From Novosphingobium panipatense (GTDB lineage: Bacteria; Pseudomonadota; Alphaproteobacteria; Sphingomonadales; Sphingomonadaceae): 64,000 nucleotides of DNA. Each line of letters starts with the position of its first letter. Positions within the stretch are counted from its first letter, which is position 1. Location of the stretch: the NCBI RefSeq assembly GCF_002149965.1, contig NZ_MSQB01000007.1:147445-211444 (forward strand), given 5' to 3'. The translations under genes were made by a program, and so were the position numbers. Positions 16,542 to 24,519 of the stretch are shown here, in pieces. A model generated the notes under the pieces. That model ran no database searches, was not told the origin of the DNA, and worked only from the letters and a program-made list of their open reading frames with translations.

Positions 16542-17596
16542 TGGTCGAGGGTATCGGCAGCCAGATCCTGGGCGCCCAAAACGCCAGTCACTCCGGCAGT
16601 CTTCAGGGACTGACGGCGGCGCAGAAGGCGCAGCTGATCTATACCCAGGCGCGCAGCGAACTTTCGGGGCGGCTCTGGCGCGCGGCGCTGGGCGGCGATG
16701 ACGAGAAACAGGCCGGAGGCCTGATCGACAAGCGTTCCGATCCGCTGGGGCTGGACGGCCTTCTGGCCCTGCTCGACGAGAAAACAAGGGCGGCATCGGG
16801 CCATCCTGCCGCGTCCGAACAAGCACTTCCCAAGGCGTCTGCCGATGCCGCCGCCTGCGGTTCGCAGGGGGGCGTATGGGAACGTTTCGCCCGGCAGCAG
16901 GGTGAATGGGCCGGAGAAGGCGAAAGCGAAAACGGCGCCAATGCCGCGCTTTCGATGCAGAACGGCCCCAATGCCCGTTACGCCGGCATTCTCGGCTCGG
17001 CGGCCTCGCGTACCGGCATTCCCGCCGCGGCGCTGGCTACGATCGTCAATGCGGAAGCGGCCAAGGGTTCCGACGGCCGCTGGCTTCCCTACTCGCGTAA
17101 TCCGCGCTCCAGCGCGGCGGGCATCGGCCAGTTCCTCAACCGGACCTGGGAAGGTCAGGCGGAGCGGGAAGGCACCTGGCTCAATGCTTTTGCGCAGCAG
17201 AGCGGTTGGCTGAACGAGCGTGGTCATGTGCGGAGCGAGAGCCGGGGCGCCTTGCTGGCCCTGCGCTACGATCCACAGGCCTCGATCGAGACGATTGCCG
17301 ACTATGCCCGCACCAATCTCGCATCGCTACGCGGATCGGGCGTGCGGATCGGGGAGGGCGTGGTCGAACAGGCGCAGGCGGCATACCTGGGGCACCATCT
17401 CGGCCTGGGTGACGCTGTGCGGTTCCTCAAGGGCGGCCTCTCGCCGGACCGGGCGCGCGCCCTGCTCAATGCTCAGGTCGGCGCCGCCAGTGCGAATCGC
17501 CGGATTGAAATGGCGGGAAGCGCCGTCGCCGCGCACCGCTCCTGGCTGCTCGATTATGTCGGCCGCAACATTCGCCCGGACCGTTTCGCGGGCTGA
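16541..17596 (+). CDS. Flagellar transglycosylase-like protein
   Basis: A 351-residue protein. Residues about 140-205 resemble an SLT lysozyme-like fold: 'AGILGSAASRTGIPAAALAT' then 'IVNAEAAKGSDGRW', with Glu172 as the probable catalytic acid, and 'SSAAGIGQFLNRTWE' as the second motif. No signal peptide is seen, so export by the flagellar apparatus is plausible. The window's FlgJ-like protein lacks a hydrolase domain, and this protein is the obvious candidate to clear peptidoglycan for the rod. It overlaps fliJ by one base. Confidence 0.78.
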   Translation: MVEGIGSQILGAQNASHSGSLQGLTAAQKAQLIYTQARSELSGRLWRAALGGDDEKQAGGLIDKRSDPLGLDGLLALLDEKTRAASGHPAASEQALPKASADAAACGSQGGVWERFARQQGEWAGEGESENGANAALSMQNGPNARYAGILGSAASRTGIPAAALATIVNAEAAKGSDGRWLPYSRNPRSSAAGIGQFLNRTWEGQAEREGTWLNAFAQQSGWLNERGHVRSESRGALLALRYDPQASIETIADYARTNLASLRGSGVRIGEGVVEQAQAAYLGHHLGLGDAVRFLKGGLSPDRARALLNAQVGAASANRRIEMAGSAVAAHRSWLLDYVGRNIRPDRFAG

Positions 17597-17638
17597 TATT
17601 CCGGCGAAATGCACTTTGTTCCCGACGAAGTGAAAAAA

Positions 17639-17671
17639 TTTATAGGAAATATAGGAAATCCGTTTATAGGA
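17639..17671 (-). promoter_or_regulatory. Triple TATAGGA repeat upstream of the sigma factor
   Basis: TTTATAGGA (17639-17647), AATATAGGA (17648-17656) and TTTATAGGA (17663-17671) are direct repeats. On the minus strand they read TCCTATAAA, TCCTATATT and TCCTATAAA, that is, the flagellar box pointing away from the sigma gene. A regulator array rather than a promoter is plausible. Confidence 0.5.
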
Positions 17672-17693
17672 TTAACCTCGCGTTCAGAAATTC

Positions 17694-17712
17694 ACGAGAC
17701 AACAGGTCTCGT
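17694..17712. promoter_or_regulatory. Palindrome before the sigma factor gene
   Basis: ACGAGAC-AACAG-GTCTCGT is a perfect 7-base inverted repeat 57 bases before the sigma factor ATG. It may be an operator, or an mRNA hairpin in the leader. Confidence 0.4.
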
Positions 17713-17768
17713 TGAAGCGGAGCAGCGGCGATGGGCGCCCGTAGCTCCTCTCTAACCGGGGGTTCAAC

Positions 17769-18647
17769 ATGTCGAAGATCACCATCGCTCTGGAGTCCGC
17801 GGTCGCGACCGTCAGCGCGAACATGCCGGCCGAAGGCCAGGCACAGTCGGCACGCCAGCGCGCCGTCGTGGATCGCGCCTTCGCGCAGATCATCAAGCTG
17901 ATCGCGCCGCGCATCCGTCATTTCATCCGCCAGTACGGGCTCGTCGCCCATTGGGACGACGCCGAGCAGGTCTGCGCGATCGCCGTCCACCGCGCGATCC
18001 AGGCCTACGACCCGCAGAAGGCGCAGTTCACGACGTTCGTGAACTGGCAGATCCGCGGCGAGCTTCAGAGCCTGCGTTTCCGCCTCATGACCGATCAGCG
18101 CCCTTCCGCCAAGAAAGTGGAAGCCGTCACCGTGTCGCTCGATGCGGTGGGCGTGGGCGAAGATGGCGAGGGTCAGTCGATCGTCGCCTCGATCGAGGAC
18201 GAGGACGCGCTGGGCCGCACCGAATCCGGCGCTTCCGACTACCTCGCGCGGCAGGCCATGGCCTCGCTGACCGACAGCTATGTCGAGCACTTGCGCAACA
18301 TCGGCGTCGAGCGGATCCGCCGCAAGGCCCAGCCCAAGAAGGCGCCCCGCACCGAAACCGGCGCGCGCCGCGCGGTCTGGCGCACCGGCAAGTCGATGCT
18401 TGATCCCGCCGAACTGGCGGAACTGGAAGAGCGGCTGGAGCATAACCGCCGGGTGGTGGAAGGGCGTCTCTTCGAGATGACCGCTCTCGACACCGGCGAC
18501 GACGACAGCGGTGTCGCCAAGGAACGCGTCCGGCAGATCGCCAAGCGCGCGGCCAAGACCATGAGCGACCTTGCAGGCGCCGATCCCCGCTTCACGATGA
18601 TGGCGGAATATCGCCAGTCGATGCTGGCGCCGGTCGCCGCGCACTGA
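17769..18647 (+). CDS. Divergent sigma-70 family factor in flagellar cluster
   Basis: A 292-residue protein. Residues about 45-115 resemble sigma region 2 (DDAEQVCAIAVHRAIQAYDP, TTFVNWQIRGELQSLRF), and the C-terminal part has a region 4-like helix-turn-helix (GVAKERVRQIAKRAAK). The separating stretch lacks the region 3 pattern of FliA. A long charged insert (residues about 185-230) sits before region 4. It is thus sigma-70-like but neither a clear FliA nor RpoH. Its gene lies alone between two flagellar transcripts behind the TATAGGA array and ends at a hairpin. It could direct transcription from TCCTATAA promoters; that is inference. Confidence 0.75.
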   Translation: MSKITIALESAVATVSANMPAEGQAQSARQRAVVDRAFAQIIKLIAPRIRHFIRQYGLVAHWDDAEQVCAIAVHRAIQAYDPQKAQFTTFVNWQIRGELQSLRFRLMTDQRPSAKKVEAVTVSLDAVGVGEDGEGQSIVASIEDEDALGRTESGASDYLARQAMASLTDSYVEHLRNIGVERIRRKAQPKKAPRTETGARRAVWRTGKSMLDPAELAELEERLEHNRRVVEGRLFEMTALDTGDDDSGVAKERVRQIAKRAAKTMSDLAGADPRFTMMAEYRQSMLAPVAAH

Positions 18648-18654
18648 CGGGCGG

Positions 18655-18680
18655 CGGCGCTCCTCCACGCTGGAGCGCCG
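18655..18680 (+). terminator. Terminator after the sigma factor gene
   Basis: CGGCGCTCC and GGAGCGCCG pair around an 8-base loop, 7 bases past the stop. It is followed by CAATTT rather than a long T run, so it is a weak-to-moderate terminator. Confidence 0.55.
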
Positions 18681-18802
18681 CAATTTCCCGCTTTCGCAGG
18701 CGGGACAAACCGCTTGCATGTCACGCCCTGAAGTGATCAGGAAAATTCCGACGCGACTGCGGGCAAAAACCGGGTTCCGGTCTCCGAGGGTTGCGGTCAC
18801 CA

Positions 18803-18811
18803 TCCTATAAT
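18803..18811 (+). promoter_or_regulatory. TCCTATAAT box upstream of the outer membrane protein
   Basis: TCCTATAAT lies 24 bases before the ATG of the AlgE-like gene. It is the best copy of the flagellar box and places this outer membrane protein in the same regulon. Confidence 0.55.
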
Positions 18812-18835
18812 GGACCGCAACTTCGGGAGATACCA

Positions 18836-20266
18836 ATGCCTGCCTGCCTGTTCGCCCCGGTCCCGTTCGATCGGAACGCCTCTCCGCGCCGGATGCGCGC
18901 GCCGGTTTTGCTCGGCATATTAGGTGGAGGCGTGCTCCTGGCAGGGCAGGGGGCGGTGGCCCGTGCGGATGGACTGCTGGAAACGGCCGTGGGCGCGCCC
19001 GAGGGCCTGACGATCAAGGGCGAAGTGCGCGCGCGCGTCGAAGGGATCGACGGGCAGTTCCGCCCCAATGCGGCGCAGGACGATGCAATGTTCTCGCTCA
19101 AGACCACGCTCCAGGTCGAATATGACGGCGGGCCATGGCGCATCGGCGGCGAACTCTGGGACGGCCGCGCCTATGGCGAAAAGTCCAATTCCTCGGCAGG
19201 GACCGGCGAAGTCGATGCGATGGAGATGGTCCAGGCCTATGTCGGGCTCGATTTCGGCATGGGCGGCGGCTCGAAGGCACAAGTGACGGCAGGCCGGTTC
19301 ACGATGAACCTGGGTTCGCGCCGCCTGGTCGCCCGCCAGGCCTTCCGCAATACGACCAATGCCTTCACCGGCGTCAATTTCCAGTGGAAGGGGCGCGGCG
19401 GCGACCAGCTGACCTTGCTCTGGGCCATGCCGCAGCTTCGCCTGCCCGACGATATCGAAGGCATTCACGACAACTCGGTGAAGCGCGACAAGGAAACCAG
19501 CGACCTGCAATTCTACGGCGGCTCGCTGACCAAGGCCGGCGTTCTTGGCGGATCCCTGGAGATCTACGGCTATGGACTGGCGGAACGCGACAGCGCCAAC
19601 CGGCCGACCCGCAACCGCTACATCTTCACGCCGGGCCTGCGTGCCTATCGCGCGCCCAAGGCCGGACGCGTGGACTATGACGTGGAAGGTGCCTACCAGT
19701 TCGGCCGCACCCGCGCCACGACCGCGCCGACCGATCTCACCGATCTCGACGTCTCGGCCTATTTCATCCATGCCGAAGCGGGCCGTACTTTCTCCGGTGG
19801 CTGGCAGCCGCGCCTGTCCTTCGATTTCGACATCGCCAGCGGCGATCGTTCCAAGGCGAAGACCTACAACCGTTTCGACACCCTGTTCGGTGCCCGCCGC
19901 TTCGACTTCGGCCCCACCGGGCTCTATGGCGCGGTCGGGCGCTTCAACACGATTTCGGGCGGGGCGCGGTTCGAAGTGAAGCCGGACGGCAAGTCGGACG
20001 TGATGATGATGTACCGGGCGCTCTGGCTGGATTCGAAGACCGACAGCTTTTCGAACACCGGGGTGCGGGACTCCTCGGGCGCTAGCGGCGCTTTCGCGGG
20101 CAACCAGTTCGAGGCGCGCTATCGCCGCACGCTGATCCCCGACGTGCTGCGCGTGGATACCGGCGTCGCTTACCTAGCCAAGGGCCGCTTCCTGAAGGAC
20201 GCGCCGAATGCGCCCCAGACCGGCGACACCAAGTACGGCTATATCGACCTCTATTTCGATTTCTGA
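18836..20266 (+). CDS. Alginate-export-type outer membrane protein
   Basis: A 476-residue protein from the ATG with GGGAG 6-10 bases upstream. A signal peptide (VLLGILGGGVLLAGQGAVARA, residues about 24-44) is followed by alternating amphipathic beta strands. It has the block 'QAYVGLDFGMGGGSKAQVTA', 'GRFTMNLGSRRLVARQAFRN' and a C-terminal aromatic residue (LYFDF), all typical of AlgE/alginate_exp barrels. The natural substrate is unknown. No sugar-polymer genes are nearby. The gene has the same TCCTATAAT box as flagellar operons. It could serve the envelope or surface changes linked to motility. Confidence 0.82.
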   Translation: MPACLFAPVPFDRNASPRRMRAPVLLGILGGGVLLAGQGAVARADGLLETAVGAPEGLTIKGEVRARVEGIDGQFRPNAAQDDAMFSLKTTLQVEYDGGPWRIGGELWDGRAYGEKSNSSAGTGEVDAMEMVQAYVGLDFGMGGGSKAQVTAGRFTMNLGSRRLVARQAFRNTTNAFTGVNFQWKGRGGDQLTLLWAMPQLRLPDDIEGIHDNSVKRDKETSDLQFYGGSLTKAGVLGGSLEIYGYGLAERDSANRPTRNRYIFTPGLRAYRAPKAGRVDYDVEGAYQFGRTRATTAPTDLTDLDVSAYFIHAEAGRTFSGGWQPRLSFDFDIASGDRSKAKTYNRFDTLFGARRFDFGPTGLYGAVGRFNTISGGARFEVKPDGKSDVMMMYRALWLDSKTDSFSNTGVRDSSGASGAFAGNQFEARYRRTLIPDVLRVDTGVAYLAKGRFLKDAPNAPQTGDTKYGYIDLYFDF

Positions 20267-20298
20267 GGTACTCCGTGTCCCGCGTCTTTGTTGAGTGA

Positions 20299-20430
20299 GC
20301 CATTCGCATCCGCGAATGGCTTGCGGCACCGGCCCTCTCCCCCACCCGACCTCCCATCCAGGATACACTGAGTGGGAGGTCGGGTGGGGGAGAGGGCCGG
20401 TGCCGCCAAAATCCGCCTGCTGCGGATTTT
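20299..20430. repeat. Three-hairpin intergenic repeat, copy 2
   Basis: A small hairpin (GCCATTCGC/GCGAATGGC) is followed by a central hairpin with perfect 34-base arms at 20323-20356 and 20373-20406, then a small hairpin (AAAATCCGC/GCGGATTTT). The arms start GCGGCACCGGCCCTCTCCCC. The plan and size match copy 1 at 9564-9696, and the central arms share their GGCACC-GCCC-CCC-ACCC-ACC skeleton with substitutions. It lies between the convergent outer membrane protein and response regulator genes. Confidence 0.75.
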
Positions 20431-20443
20431 CAAAAGGACTCTT

Positions 20444-21064
20444 TCAATCCATCGGCACCAGGCCAGCCGCGAAGGCGATGCGCAGCACTTCGGAGAGGCT
20501 GCGGACCTGGAGCTTCTCCATCAGCTTGGCGCGGTAGATCTCGACCGTGCGGGGGCTGATGTCGAGGGCATGGGCGATGATCTTGTTCGATTGCCCGTCG
20601 ATCAGGCCCTTCAGCACGTCCAGTTCGCGCGGAGAGAGCTGCTCCAGCAGCGAGATCGCCTTTTCCTTGCGACGTTCCTCGGCCGTGGAGGCCGCCTGGT
20701 GAGTGAAGGCGGATTCGACCGCGTTCATCAGCTTGAGATGGTCGCAGGGCTTTTCGATGAAATCGATCGCGCCCAGCTTCATCGCCTGTACCGCCACGGA
20801 AACGTCGCCTTCCCCGGTCAGCACGATCGGCACGAAGCGGGTGGGCCGCCCGCCCACGGTGCTGAGGACCTGCAGGCCCGACGCACCCGGCATCTGCAGG
20901 TCGAGCAGCAGGCAGCCGGGTTCCAGCAGCGGCGCGGCTTCCAGAAAGGCATCCCCGGAATCGAAGCAGGTGATGCGGCTGTCGCCGATCATCGCCAGCA
21001 GATATTCCAGCGAAGTGCGCACGGCGAGATCGTCGTCGACGATATAGATGCGTCGGGACGTCAT
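20444..21064 (-). CDS. FixJ-family response regulator
   Basis: A 206-residue regulator: a receiver domain with phosphoacceptor Asp55 (LLLDLQMPG), conserved Thr83 region 'IVLTGEGD' and Lys105 region 'IEKPCD', a linker, then a LuxR-type helix-turn-helix (LSPRELDVLKGLIDGQSNKI and ISPRTVEIYRAKLMEKL). FixJ relatives activate transcription when phosphorylated. The start overlaps the stop of the sensor kinase gene by ATGA, so this is its cognate partner. Targets are unknown. Location within the motility cluster suggests motility or envelope control. Confidence 0.92.
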   Translation of the reverse strand: MTSRRIYIVDDDLAVRTSLEYLLAMIGDSRITCFDSGDAFLEAAPLLEPGCLLLDLQMPGASGLQVLSTVGGRPTRFVPIVLTGEGDVSVAVQAMKLGAIDFIEKPCDHLKLMNAVESAFTHQAASTAEERRKEKAISLLEQLSPRELDVLKGLIDGQSNKIIAHALDISPRTVEIYRAKLMEKLQVRSLSEVLRIAFAAGLVPMD

Positions 21065-23775
21065 CCTGCCTTTAGCTCCAGTTCGGAATAGGAGGGGAAG
21101 GTGAATTCGATCGCCGCGCCGCCGTCAGGCACGTTGCGCATGGAGAAGCGCCCGCCATGCGCTTCCACGATGCGGCGGCAGATCGACAGGCCGAGGCCCA
21201 GTCCGTTCGCCTTGGTGGAGGAAAAGGCCTCGAAGGGGCGATTGAGAATGGTTTCGGGCAGGCCCGGCCCGTTATCGATGACACTGATCATGATGTGGGC
21301 ATCGTTCAGCTGGCGGGTTGATAAGGTGATTTCAGGCTGCCTGTCGTTGAGGCCCGCGAGTGCGTCGAAGGCATTGTTGATGAGGTTGATCAGCACCTGC
21401 TGCATTTGGATGCGATCGGCAAGGACGCATGCAGCTTCGACACTCGGGCGATAGGTCAGCCTCACGCCCGGAATGCGGCTGCGCGAACGTGCGAGCTGAA
21501 TTGTTTCGGCGATCAGTTCGTCGAGAGGCTCGGCCCGGATCTCCAGTTCGCCCTTGGCCACGAAGGCGCGCATCCGCCGGATGATCGAACCGGCGCGCAG
21601 CACTTCCTGACGGGCCAGCTCCAGCATGCAGCGCACTTGCTCCGGGTCTCCGTCGCGGGCCATCATCAGGTCGATGGCGCCCAGCAGGTTGGAGGTGGCG
21701 GTAAGCGGCTGGTTGAGTTCATGGGCAAGCCCGGCGCCCATCTCGCCCATGGCACTGACGCGTGAGGCATGGAGGAACTGTTCGCGCAGTTCGCCCATGC
21801 GGGCCTGGGCGGCAAGCTGCTCGCGCAAGTTGCGGATGAAGGCGATGGAAATGCGCTCGCTGCCGATGTTGGCCGCGCCGATGGCGATCTCGATCGGCAG
21901 TTCGTTGCCCTGTCGGTCGAGTCCGGCGGTGATGCTGGTGGTCGCGGGCAGGGCGGGATCGCTGGCGGGGCGCACGTAGCGGGGCAGCAGGAGCCTGACG
22001 TCCTTGCCCAGCACTTCCTCCGCCGAATAGCCGAACAAGGCCTCCGCCGTCACCGAGAAGGAGCGGATGCGGCCGTGCCCGTCGATCGTGATCATCGCCT
22101 CAGGCACCGTGTCGAGGATCGAGCGAAGTTCGGATTCGCGAGACTTGAGCATCTCGGCGCGCTGCTCGCGTTCGGTGGCGTCCATGACGATGCCGATCAG
22201 CGAGATCTCTTCGTCCGGGCCGTGATGGATATGGGCGGTGCCTTCCACCACTTTCGGCAGGCCCGAGCCGGAATCGGGTGCCACCGCGACAAGCCGGAAG
22301 CCGTGGCGGCCGGGCCGCCAGGTCTCGGGCGGGCCGGGCACGCGGAAGGTACTGCCGAAAGTGGCGAGCAGGTGCCGCTTCCAGTCGTCCAGCCCGCCTT
22401 CGAACCCCCCGGGCTCCAGCGCGAACAGGCGTTCGGCATGGCCGTGGAAGACGAAGCGGTCGGTCGAGAGCGACCATTCGAAGATGCCGAGTTCGTGGAG
22501 GTCCACCGCCAGCGCAAGCCGCGCATCGCTGACCAGCATGGCGCGTTCGGCCTGGATGCGGGCGGTGATGTCGGTCATCGAATGGACGATCATCGGCGCA
22601 ATGTCGCTGCGGGACTGCACCGCCTGGCGATTGTGCAGCACGCGAAGGGCCGCGCCGTCCTTGCGATAGGCGGTCGTTTCGCTTTCGTGGCGAATGCCGC
22701 CGAGCAGGGTTTCGACACCGGCCTCCGACATCGGCGGCGTGCCCGTCAGCACTTGCTGGAAGCGGCCGATCGCCTGTTCGGAGGTCCAGCCGTAGAGCCT
22801 TTCGCAGCCTGCCGACCAGCGCAGGATCCGCCCGTCCAGGTCGGTAATGGAGACCGGCGCGGCATCGAGCGCGAGGTTGACTGCCGAGCGCGCGCCGCTT
22901 TCGCGGGCGATCCGCGACCAGGCCCAGGCGATCAGTCCGCAGGAAAGCATGACCTGGGCGATGGCCTGGACGATCTCGATCATTTCGGGAGAGGCGATGC
23001 CGCGGCGCTCGGCCCAGAAATGCGCGAGGGCCGAGATGATCGGCAGGACCACGCAGAGCAGGAGGCAGGTCTGGATCGTGGCCGAACCGAAGCCGAAGTC
23101 GGACTTGCGCGGCCAGGCATATTGTCGTCGCAGCGCGATCACGCCGACCGAGAGCAGGCAGATCGTCACGGCCGTGGGGACCGACATCAGGGCGTGGCGG
23201 GTTGCCGGGTCGGCCCGCGAAATGCCAAGCGGAACGAGCATCCCGGAAATGGCTGCCGCTGTGATCGCGACGCAGGCCAGCGGTACTGTCAGGCGCCGAA
23301 AGCTGGCGCTGTGCGGGTGGAAGGCCAGAACCGACAGGGCCAGGAGCAGCATGGACAGCGCCGGAAGCACGCCGGGCCGTCCGGGATGGTATCGCGGCTG
23401 GAGGGCGACGCTGTCCGGGAAAAGCAGTCGGTCGATGCCGAAGGAGGTCCCGGAAAGATCCTGGATCAGCGCCGAAAAGGCCACGATCAGGGGAATGGCC
23501 AGGGCCAGGCGGGCAAGGTTCGGCCGGGAACGATACACCAGCAGGATGCCCGCGCCGGCCCCGAGGCCGGCCACTGCGGTGAGAGGCTGCATCAGGATCC
23601 TGCCGCCCGCGACGCTACCCGCCACGATCGATCCTCCGGGAATCCCGAAGGCCCAGCCGCACAAGACGGCGGCGCAGACAAGTTGCGCCGCGATGACCAG
23701 GGCGGGAACGACCGGAGCCTTCCTTACGGGAAACGACCCGCCCAAGCGCTGCGGCGGTGGATTCAGTTCCTGCAT
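21061..23775 (-). CDS. FixL-like PAS sensor histidine kinase
   Basis: A 904-residue membrane kinase. The N-terminal third holds about eight hydrophobic segments (residues about 23-290). PAS domains follow: one around 'DAAPVSITDLDGRILRWSAG', one around 'LDTVPEAMITIDGHGRIRSF' with 'GYSAEEVLGKDVRLLLP'. The kinase core has the H box 'GLAHELNQPLTATSNLLGAI' with His685, N box 'INNAFDALAG' and G2 box 'KANGLGLGLSICRRIVEAHG'. The last PAS looks like FixL but the region 'RYVRPASDPALPA' lacks the His that binds heme in FixL. The signal is therefore probably not oxygen through heme. Paired with the FixJ-like regulator. Confidence 0.9.
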   Translation of the reverse strand: MQELNPPPQRLGGSFPVRKAPVVPALVIAAQLVCAAVLCGWAFGIPGGSIVAGSVAGGRILMQPLTAVAGLGAGAGILLVYRSRPNLARLALAIPLIVAFSALIQDLSGTSFGIDRLLFPDSVALQPRYHPGRPGVLPALSMLLLALSVLAFHPHSASFRRLTVPLACVAITAAAISGMLVPLGISRADPATRHALMSVPTAVTICLLSVGVIALRRQYAWPRKSDFGFGSATIQTCLLLCVVLPIISALAHFWAERRGIASPEMIEIVQAIAQVMLSCGLIAWAWSRIARESGARSAVNLALDAAPVSITDLDGRILRWSAGCERLYGWTSEQAIGRFQQVLTGTPPMSEAGVETLLGGIRHESETTAYRKDGAALRVLHNRQAVQSRSDIAPMIVHSMTDITARIQAERAMLVSDARLALAVDLHELGIFEWSLSTDRFVFHGHAERLFALEPGGFEGGLDDWKRHLLATFGSTFRVPGPPETWRPGRHGFRLVAVAPDSGSGLPKVVEGTAHIHHGPDEEISLIGIVMDATEREQRAEMLKSRESELRSILDTVPEAMITIDGHGRIRSFSVTAEALFGYSAEEVLGKDVRLLLPRYVRPASDPALPATTSITAGLDRQGNELPIEIAIGAANIGSERISIAFIRNLREQLAAQARMGELREQFLHASRVSAMGEMGAGLAHELNQPLTATSNLLGAIDLMMARDGDPEQVRCMLELARQEVLRAGSIIRRMRAFVAKGELEIRAEPLDELIAETIQLARSRSRIPGVRLTYRPSVEAACVLADRIQMQQVLINLINNAFDALAGLNDRQPEITLSTRQLNDAHIMISVIDNGPGLPETILNRPFEAFSSTKANGLGLGLSICRRIVEAHGGRFSMRNVPDGGAAIEFTFPSYSELELKAG

Positions 23776-23918
23776 TCCGACCCGCTTATTGCGCCTTGTG
23801 TCTTAAGGCATCAAGGCGATCGGGCCAATAGGGCCTGACACGTCTTTGTAAATAGACGCGGTGCAGGACAATTCGGCCTTGCCGGATGAGGCGGCAATAA
23901 GCGGTTGATTATACTTTC

Positions 23919-23947
23919 TAAAAAAATATCACCAATCGTTAAGTGAT
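23919..23947 (-). terminator. Weak terminator after flaF
   Basis: Minus strand: ATCAC and GTGAT pair around a 10-base loop, followed by a run of seven T (23920-23926). It lies 6 bases past the flaF stop. Confidence 0.5.
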
Positions 23948-23952
23948 TTTCC

Positions 23953-24315
23953 TTAGTTGCCGGCGCCGTTCTCGTTTGCCAGGCCTTCGATTATCGCACG
24001 ATTCACGACGATCAAGTCATCGATCGTATCGCGGCCAGTAATGACCTGCGAAGTGTACTTGTCCACCCACATCCCGATCGAAATGATTCTGGCGCGCAAG
24101 TCGTCGGGAAGCTGATTGCCCTGGGTGGCGCACATGGACGAGAAGGTCGACCACGCCATTCGATTGCGATGAAGTGCCGGGGCAAGTTGCGCGCCGGCCA
24201 GGCCCGCATCCCGTGCAGCGATCATCTCGCCGGTGATCTGGCTCATCAGCCGGTATTCGTTCCGGCGAGGCGTGGCGGCGATCTGCTGCACGCGTTGATA
24301 GGCATTGAGTGACAT
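23953..24315 (-). CDS. flaF: Flagellin biosynthesis regulator FlaF
   Basis: A 120-residue protein from the ATG at 24313-24315 (MSLNAYQRVQQIAATPRRNE). This is the FlaF N-terminal pattern, and 'RARIISIGMWVDKYTSQVI' matches the conserved C-terminal half. In Caulobacter FlaF is needed for flagellin translation or secretion and acts opposite FlbT. Unlike there, it is not next to flagellin but divergent from motA. The nine upstream codons in the same frame overlap the TCCTATATAGG box and were left out. Confidence 0.88.
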   Translation of the reverse strand: MSLNAYQRVQQIAATPRRNEYRLMSQITGEMIAARDAGLAGAQLAPALHRNRMAWSTFSSMCATQGNQLPDDLRARIISIGMWVDKYTSQVITGRDTIDDLIVVNRAIIEGLANENGAGN

Positions 24316-24343
24316 GATGGCTCCAGCAAGGACGTCCGCCACC

Positions 24344-24354
24344 CCTATATAGGA
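24344..24354 (-). promoter_or_regulatory. TCCTATATAGG box upstream of flaF
   Basis: On the minus strand TCCTATATAGG lies 29 bases before the flaF ATG. The core CCTATATAGG is self-complementary, so it could also be read on the plus strand. Confidence 0.45.
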
Positions 24355-24454
24355 CGATGGCGGGGCGATCGGTCGCGTCCTGCCTGTTTTGAGCCCGGCA
24401 GTTCCGAGACTGTCATTGAAAATCCGTCGCGGCGCACCGCCTCAGGCCCGAGCA

Positions 24455-24462
24455 TCCTATAA
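24455..24462 (+). promoter_or_regulatory. TCCTATAA box upstream of motA
   Basis: TCCTATAA, 57 bases before the motA ATG and oriented toward it. It is the only box seen for the whole motA-che-motB series down to 34.1 kb. Confidence 0.55.
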
Positions 24463-24519
24463 CTAACGCAGGGCTTCGGCCCCGTAACCTTTTGCGGCCA
24501 TCAATCGCGGATCTTCTTC

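Noticed and set aside
21769..23838. 689-residue open frame on the plus strand opposite the sensor kinase
   Set aside because: The kinase on the minus strand has all H, N and G boxes; the plus-strand frame has no motif.
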